DNA of 64,000 nt. Source: Streptomyces sp. STR69 (GTDB lineage: Bacteria; Actinomycetota; Actinomycetes; Streptomycetales; Streptomycetaceae). Below the pieces are notes generated by a model, which saw nothing but the letters and a program-made list of their open reading frames with translations, had not been told where the DNA came from and made no database searches. How positions within the stretch are numbered: the stretch's first letter is position 1; each line of letters opens with the position of its first letter. Location: contig NZ_JALJRY010000005.1 in assembly GCF_024519455.1 (NCBI RefSeq), positions 144,210 through 208,209 on the forward strand, written 5' to 3'. Shown in pieces: positions 60,096 to 64,000 of this stretch. A program made the position numbers and the translations under genes.

Positions 60096-60821
60096 ATGGC
60101 AGACGACTGCTTCGGGCATCCACGACTCGCCGCGATCTACGATCCGCTCGAACCCGACCGCAGCGATCTCGATGCCTACCTCCGGATGGCGGAAGAGTTC
60201 GGCGCGTGCCAGGTTCTGGACATCGGCTGCGGCACAGGGGTGTTCGCACTTCTCCTGGCCGACCGCGGGATCGAGGTCGTCGGCATCGATCCCGCCCAGG
60301 CATCCGTCGATGTCGCCCGGGCCAAACCGGGCAGTGAGCGAGTGCACTGGATCTGCGGTGACGCCACGGCCCTCCCGCCACTGCAGGTCGACCTCGCGAC
60401 GATGACAGCGAACGTCGCCCAGGCCATCGCCGATCCGGACACCTGGCAGAAGACCCTCCGGGGAGCCTACGAAGCGCTACGGCCCGGCGGGCGCCTGATC
60501 TTCGAAACCCGTGATCCGGCCAGACGCGGCTGGGAAGAGTGGACCCGGGAGAACTCCTACCACGTGACGGAGATCCCGGGCGTCGGCTCCGTCGAGAGCT
60601 GGGTCCAGCTGATCGAGGTGAGTTGGCCCCTGGTGACCTTCCGCTGGACCTACGTCTTCGCAGCGGACGGACAGGTGCTGACCTCGGACTCGACGCTGCG
60701 TTTCCGGGAGCGCGACGAGGTGGAGACGGACCTGGTCACGCACGGCTATGTGGTGCAAGACGTGCGCGATGCGCCTGACCGGCCAGGCAGGGAGTTCGTC
60801 TTCCTGGCACGACGTCCCTGA
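60096..60821 (+). CDS. class I SAM-dependent methyltransferase
   Basis: The 241-residue enzyme has motif I VLDIGCGTGVFALLLADRG, the acidic strand-2 end EVVGIDPAQASV, and motif post-II ICGDATALPPL, followed by LRPGGRLIFETRDP. ATG 60096 is the natural start (MADDCFGHPRLAAIYDPLEPDRSDL); the frame is open far upstream into the TnsA remnant. It methylates a small molecule or a nucleic acid base of unknown identity. A second methyltransferase gene lies 214 bp downstream. Confidence 0.85.
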   Translation: MADDCFGHPRLAAIYDPLEPDRSDLDAYLRMAEEFGACQVLDIGCGTGVFALLLADRGIEVVGIDPAQASVDVARAKPGSERVHWICGDATALPPLQVDLATMTANVAQAIADPDTWQKTLRGAYEALRPGGRLIFETRDPARRGWEEWTRENSYHVTEIPGVGSVESWVQLIEVSWPLVTFRWTYVFAADGQVLTSDSTLRFRERDEVETDLVTHGYVVQDVRDAPDRPGREFVFLARRP

Positions 60822-61035
60822 TCCACAGTGATCCACGCCATTTGAACTTCAATGGCACACGCTCAAGGTTTCGATGGCACAGGACACGGGTCGTCGAAGC
60901 GTCCGGTGCCGGTGCCGGTGTCAGGTGTTGCGTCTCGAAGGATCTGGTCTCCGTCTCAAGTGACCTGGTCTGGTTCCTAGTTGATCTCAGCTGATCCGGC
61001 TCGTCATCCTGATTGCTGCACTACTCTGCCGAGCC

Positions 61036-61680
61036 ATGAACGCGGACCGCTGGTTGGCAGACACCCGGACCTCCTACGACACGGTCGCGGTCAGCTATGC
61101 CGACCAAATACGCGAGGCTCTGGCCGGGGCGCCGTATCTTCGGGCGGCTCTGGCGCTGTTCGCCGACTTGGTGCACGCCGCCGGCGGTGGGCCGGTGGCG
61201 GACGTGGGCTGTGGACCTGGACACGTCACCGCTCACCTGCACGAGCTGGGTGTGGACGCTTTCGGCATCGACCTTTCGTCCGTGATGATCGACGTGGCTC
61301 GGCGTGACCACCCCCGCCTGCGGTTCGAGGTGGGCTCGATGACCGACCTCGGCCTCGCCGATGCTTCAGTCGTCGGACTGCTCGCATTTTGGTCGTTGAT
61401 TCACGTCCCCGACGAAGCAGTGCCCATGGTCTTCGGCCACTTCCGGCGCGTGTTGCGTCCCGGCGGACCACTGCTGCTCGGCTTTCACGTCGGCGACGAG
61501 TCGAGGCTGAAGACGCAGGGCTACGGCGGCCACCCGATGAAGGTCCACGTTCACCGCCGCCGGCCCGACCAAGTGGCGGCCTGGCTACGCGATGCCGGGT
61601 TCACCGTCGAGGCCCACATGCTGATCGACCCCGACGAGAGCGTTCCAGGTGCGGTCCTCTTCGCACGCCGTCAGTCCTAG
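61036..61680 (+). CDS. class I SAM-dependent methyltransferase (UbiE-like)
   Basis: The 214-residue enzyme has motif I VADVGCGPGHVTAHLHELGV, the FGIDLSSVMIDVARRD acidic strand, FEVGSMTDLGLADASVVGLLAFWSLIHVPDE and the VLRPGGPLLLGFHVGDE strand. The C-terminus HRRRPDQVAAWLRDAGFTVEAHM is also usual. Substrate unknown. It is followed by the tail of the XRE/SDR chimera on the opposite strand. Confidence 0.88.
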   Translation: MNADRWLADTRTSYDTVAVSYADQIREALAGAPYLRAALALFADLVHAAGGGPVADVGCGPGHVTAHLHELGVDAFGIDLSSVMIDVARRDHPRLRFEVGSMTDLGLADASVVGLLAFWSLIHVPDEAVPMVFGHFRRVLRPGGPLLLGFHVGDESRLKTQGYGGHPMKVHVHRRRPDQVAAWLRDAGFTVEAHMLIDPDESVPGAVLFARRQS

Positions 61681-61860
61681 TCACTCAGGCGTGGTACCAG
61701 TTCGAAACGGCAGAGCCGGACCCAATCGGCTGAGCCGGCATCCGGCAGCCACTCGCCCGGGACCACATCACCTGGGGTTCCCGGTATCCCCACGTCTCAG
61801 CTGAACTGGTCGCCGCAGGCCAGGAGTCCGACCAAGGGCCTGATCATTTGAGACGGGACA

Positions 61861-62190
61861 TCAGGCGACCGTGGCTCCCCCCTCCGGGGAGTCGGTGGAG
61901 CGGCTGAGTTTCTCCCAGGCGTCGAAGCCGTCCTGGACGCGTCGGCGCCCGGCGGCGACCAGGCGTAGCGCGTCCGAGCCGAGCAGGACGTGTACGGGAG
62001 GCCGGTCCGCGTCCAGCAGGGTGAGGATGGCGTCGCCCGCGCGATCGGGGTCGCCGATGCCCTGACCCGCGAGGGCCTGGCGCCGGGTTCGGATCGGGTC
62101 GAACAGGGCGTCGTAGTCGGCGATGCTGCGTGGTGCGCGGACCAGTGACCTGCCGGCCCAGTCGGTTTTGAACGCGCCGGGAGCACCTGT
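61861..62190 (-). pseudogene. C-terminal remnant of a short-chain dehydrogenase
   Basis: In one minus-strand frame this region reads PGAFKTDWAGRSLVRAPRSIADYDALFDPIR, then QALAGQGIGDPDRAGDAILTLLDADRPPVHVLLGSDALRLV and AWEKLSRSTDSPEG, ending TVA. This is the C-terminal third of an SDR oxidoreductase as found beside XRE regulators. The catalytic Tyr-Lys part and the cofactor domain are absent. The XRE frame (62522 downward) enters this DNA in another frame near 62190. Confidence 0.7.
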
Positions 62191-62522
62191 CGCAGCGCCG
62201 GTCGCAGTCGCGACGAGTGCTCGTCCCGGTCCTTGCGCCCGGCCGTGGTGCCCGCGAGGGCGAACAGATGCCGCCGCTCGATGTCGTCGAACCGCAGCGC
62301 GTCGCAGAGGGCATGCAATACCTGTTCGGAGGGCTGCCGGGCGCGGCCTTGTTCCAGCCGGGTGTAGTACTCGGTGCTCACCCCGGCCAGCCGCGCGACC
62401 TCACCGCGCCGCAGACCGGCGACCCGGCGACCGGCGCCGAACTCGACCGGCAGACCGATCTCCTCCGGCGTGAGTCCGGCACGGCGGGCCCGCAGGAAGT
62501 CGCCCAAGTCGTTGTTGGCCAT
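62190..62522 (-). pseudogene. XRE-family regulator, truncated after the helix-turn-helix
   Basis: From ATG 62522 the protein is MANNDLGDFLRARRAGLTPEEIGLPVEFGAGRRVAGLRRGEVARLAGVSTEYYTRLEQGRARQPSEQVLHALCDALRFDDIERRHLFALAG, a standard XRE DNA-binding half of the MmyB type. It ends near TAGRKDRDEHSSRLRPALRQVL at about 62190. The ligand-binding half is replaced by out-of-frame SDR sequence, and the fused frame stops at 61797. A truncated DNA-binding protein might still be made. Confidence 0.75.
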
Positions 62523-62610
62523 GCCCCGAGTCTTCTCTTCAGCCGGCCGATCACCAAGGGGATGGCTGGCCCTGCCAGTACTACACACCAGGTCGGGCGA
62601 GGCAGCCGTT

Positions 62611-63072
62611 TCAGACGGTGGTCGGGTCCGTCGCCGTCGGCTCCGTCGACGCCTCGTCGTCGCTCATGGCCACGTAGACGGTCACGATCGAGGCGACCAC
62701 GTCGATCTCCGCCGGGCCGACGAGCCGCAGCCAGACGAGCTCTTCCAGACCGTCGAACCGGCGCACGAAGGCAGCCGCTTCCTCGGGCCAGGGAAGCGGT
62801 GTCCTCGGCAGATGGATCACGGAGATCGCGTCGACGAAGCAGCCGGAGAGCCCGGGGCCCTTCGACAGCCCGACATGGCGGAGGCCGGCGAGGGAGATGA
62901 TGGCCTCCGGCTTCGACGGCCCGTCCCGGAGGGTGATCTCCAGTGACTCCTCGTCGTCCTGGGCCTCGAAGGAGACCCGGGCGATGAAGTGATGGGCGAA
63001 CGGCGCCAGCAGCCTCGCGGCACTCGCACACCGGTTCCTGAACGCGTCCTCTGCCTGATCCAGCCCCGTCAC
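62611..63072 (-). CDS. hypothetical 153-residue protein
   Basis: The product (MTGLDQAEDAFRNRCASAARLLAPFAHHFIARVSFEAQDDEESLEITLRDG) has alternating strands and helices with no known motif. Segments DGLEELVWLRLVGPAEIDVVASIVTVYVAMSDDEA and ISVIHLPRTPLPWPEEAAAFVRRFDG look like a globular alpha/beta domain. There is no signal peptide. It is 26 bp upstream of the ketopantoate-reductase-like gene's stop and on the same strand. Confidence 0.6.
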   Translation of the reverse strand: MTGLDQAEDAFRNRCASAARLLAPFAHHFIARVSFEAQDDEESLEITLRDGPSKPEAIISLAGLRHVGLSKGPGLSGCFVDAISVIHLPRTPLPWPEEAAAFVRRFDGLEELVWLRLVGPAEIDVVASIVTVYVAMSDDEASTEPTATDPTTV

Positions 63073-63098
63073 AGGCGGAGACTATCGGGCGGCACCGG

Positions 63099-63983
63099 TC
63101 AGTTGGGCTGCGATGCCCTCAACTCCCTTACCAGTCCTGCCGTTACCGGCACCGCGATGCCCTGGCGTTCCGCCGCCCGCAGCAACGCCCCGCCGATCGC
63201 GTCCAGTTCGAGCGGGCGGTGCGCCTCGGCGTCGCGCTGCATCGACGACTTGGTGCCCGGAGGGAACGTGTCGTAGCGGGCCAGCGCCCCCACCGGGTCG
63301 GACGGGCCGCCGTAGGACCGGCTCACCGCGGCCGTCTCCTCCAGCAGGGCCGTCAACTCCTCGCGGTGGCGCGTCCGGACGTCGCCGAGGGGGAGGCCGT
63401 AGCGGGTGGTGAGGAGGGCGAGGGGGGCCAGGAACGTCATCTTGGCCCAGAGCGCCGCCGTCTCGTCGGGCAGGACCCGGGTGGTGGGGCCGGCCGTGCG
63501 CAGTGCGGCTGCCAGTGCTTCCAGGCGTTCGCGGGGGACCGGATCGCCCGTGAGGTCGATCTCCGCGAACGGGCTGCCGTGCTCAATCACCCCCCGGGCG
63601 ACGCGAGTTGACTCGACCCGGATGATCGCGGGGGCGACCTGGGCGGGCGGGTAGTGGGCGCGCAGGCGGGCCGGATGTTCCACGCCGTTCAGGAACGGGA
63701 CGAGGAGGCTGTCGCCGAGCGCCGGTGCCGGGACGCGGGCCAGTGCCGCGTCGAGCGCCGTCGCCTTGACCGTGATCAGGCAGGCGTCCACCGGTTCGCG
63801 CAGTTCCGTGTCGGCCTCCACCGGTGCCGTGAAGTCGCCGAAGGAGGCGCTGCGGACCCGGATTCCGTTGCCGCGGAGGGAGTTGGCCGTTTCTTCTCCG
63901 GCCAGGCAGATCACCCGGTGGCCGGCCCGGGACAGCAGCGCCGCGAGCAGGCCGCCCACGCCGCCGGGACCCAGTACGGCCAC
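63099..63983 (-). CDS. 2-dehydropantoate 2-reductase-like (PanE/ApbA family), start near window edge
   Basis: The 294-residue frame from GTG 63983 shows the NADPH Rossmann motif VAVLGPGGVGGLLAALLSRAGHRVICLAG, the substrate strand DACLITVKATALDAALARV, the Lys/Asn region PFLNGVEHPARLRAHY and the C-terminal VSRSYGGPSDPVGALARYDTFPPGTKSSMQRDAEAHRPLELDAIGGALL, all as in ApbA/PanE. It reduces ketopantoate or a related 2-oxo acid. The frame continues upstream (NDGLT) to the window edge, so the true start may lie outside. Confidence 0.88.
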   Translation of the reverse strand: MAVLGPGGVGGLLAALLSRAGHRVICLAGEETANSLRGNGIRVRSASFGDFTAPVEADTELREPVDACLITVKATALDAALARVPAPALGDSLLVPFLNGVEHPARLRAHYPPAQVAPAIIRVESTRVARGVIEHGSPFAEIDLTGDPVPRERLEALAAALRTAGPTTRVLPDETAALWAKMTFLAPLALLTTRYGLPLGDVRTRHREELTALLEETAAVSRSYGGPSDPVGALARYDTFPPGTKSSMQRDAEAHRPLELDAIGGALLRAAERQGIAVPVTAGLVRELRASQPN

Positions 63984-64000
63984 GGTGAGTCCGTCGTTCG

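Noticed and set aside
56055..62590. Integrative element or prophage attached at the tRNA-Val gene
   Set aside because: The patch holds remnants of mobile genes but no integrase, no phage structural genes, and I saw no direct repeat of the tRNA 3' end to mark an att site.

Overview
The window is chromosomal DNA from a Streptomyces species. The evidence is very high G+C with strong third-position G/C bias, many GTG/TTG starts with GGAGG-type ribosome sites, Streptomyces-specific families (DUF3145, DUF3052, SCO2400-type zinc-ribbon protein, YrdB-like protein), and a gene order that I recall as the fabDHPF/aceE/ter region of S. coelicolor, read in one direction. That comparison is from memory and was not computed.

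Layout. (1) 1-7.8 kb, minus strand: a sugar uptake and catabolism cluster. It holds an enolase-superfamily dehydratase, a zinc alcohol dehydrogenase, a TIM-barrel U32-like protein, a three-part monosaccharide ABC transporter (lipoprotein, double ATPase, permease) and a Tat-exported aldose epimerase cut by the window edge. (2) 8-21.6 kb: mixed housekeeping and accessory genes, including a zinc-ribbon membrane protein, a MarR regulator with a divergent oxidoreductase, a serine hydrolase, an unknown Ala-rich protein, an EI24-like membrane protein, a pyroglutamyl-peptidase-like exported protein whose catalytic Cys is replaced, a TetR regulator with a GH3 beta-glucosidase, a second aldose epimerase, an SGNH lipoprotein and a DUF3145 protein. 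(3) 21.7-26.6 kb: the type II fatty-acid operon fasR-fabD-fabH-acpP-fabF. (4) 26.7-38.4 kb: pirin, serine hydrolase, MerR plus aldo/keto reductase, DUF4429/SHOCT protein, DUF1023-type hydrolase, TetR plus DHA2 exporter, a K+ channel and aceE. (5) 38.7-49.2 kb: DUF3052, a peroxiredoxin, and then a complete Ter stress module. The module has three TerD-type proteins, a TerA-like protein, a DUF475/TerC-like membrane protein, and a biosynthetic arm made of a citrate-lyase-like aldolase, a fused PRTase-TRSP-StiP-PELOTA protein and a HAD hydrolase. (6) 49.3-56 kb: a zinc-ribbon FmdB-like protein, then envelope genes (a bifunctional PBP lacking the SxxK lysine, a polysaccharide-deacetylase-like protein, an amidase_6 protein) and a coiled-coil membrane protein. 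(7) 56-62.6 kb: an eroded accessory patch around a tRNA-Val gene. It contains a frameshifted TnpB element sitting in a broken DUF4097-type lipoprotein gene, a TnsA-like remnant joined to a methyltransferase frame, and an XRE regulator fused out of frame to the tail of a short-chain dehydrogenase. (8) 62.6-64 kb: a hypothetical gene and a ketopantoate-reductase-like gene near the window edge.

The most notable system is the Ter module. TerD/TerA/TerC-like proteins are membrane-linked, metal-binding stress proteins. The linked aldolase, PRTase/StiP and HAD enzymes have been proposed in the literature to make a nucleoside-like metabolite. In this strain the PRTase and StiP parts are one 850-residue reading frame, and a fold-back copy of the interspersed GGGGCGCGGGGAACTGCGCG repeat lies in frame between the PRTase core and its TRSP domain. 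Six copies of that repeat occur in the window; the other five lie between genes or at gene ends.
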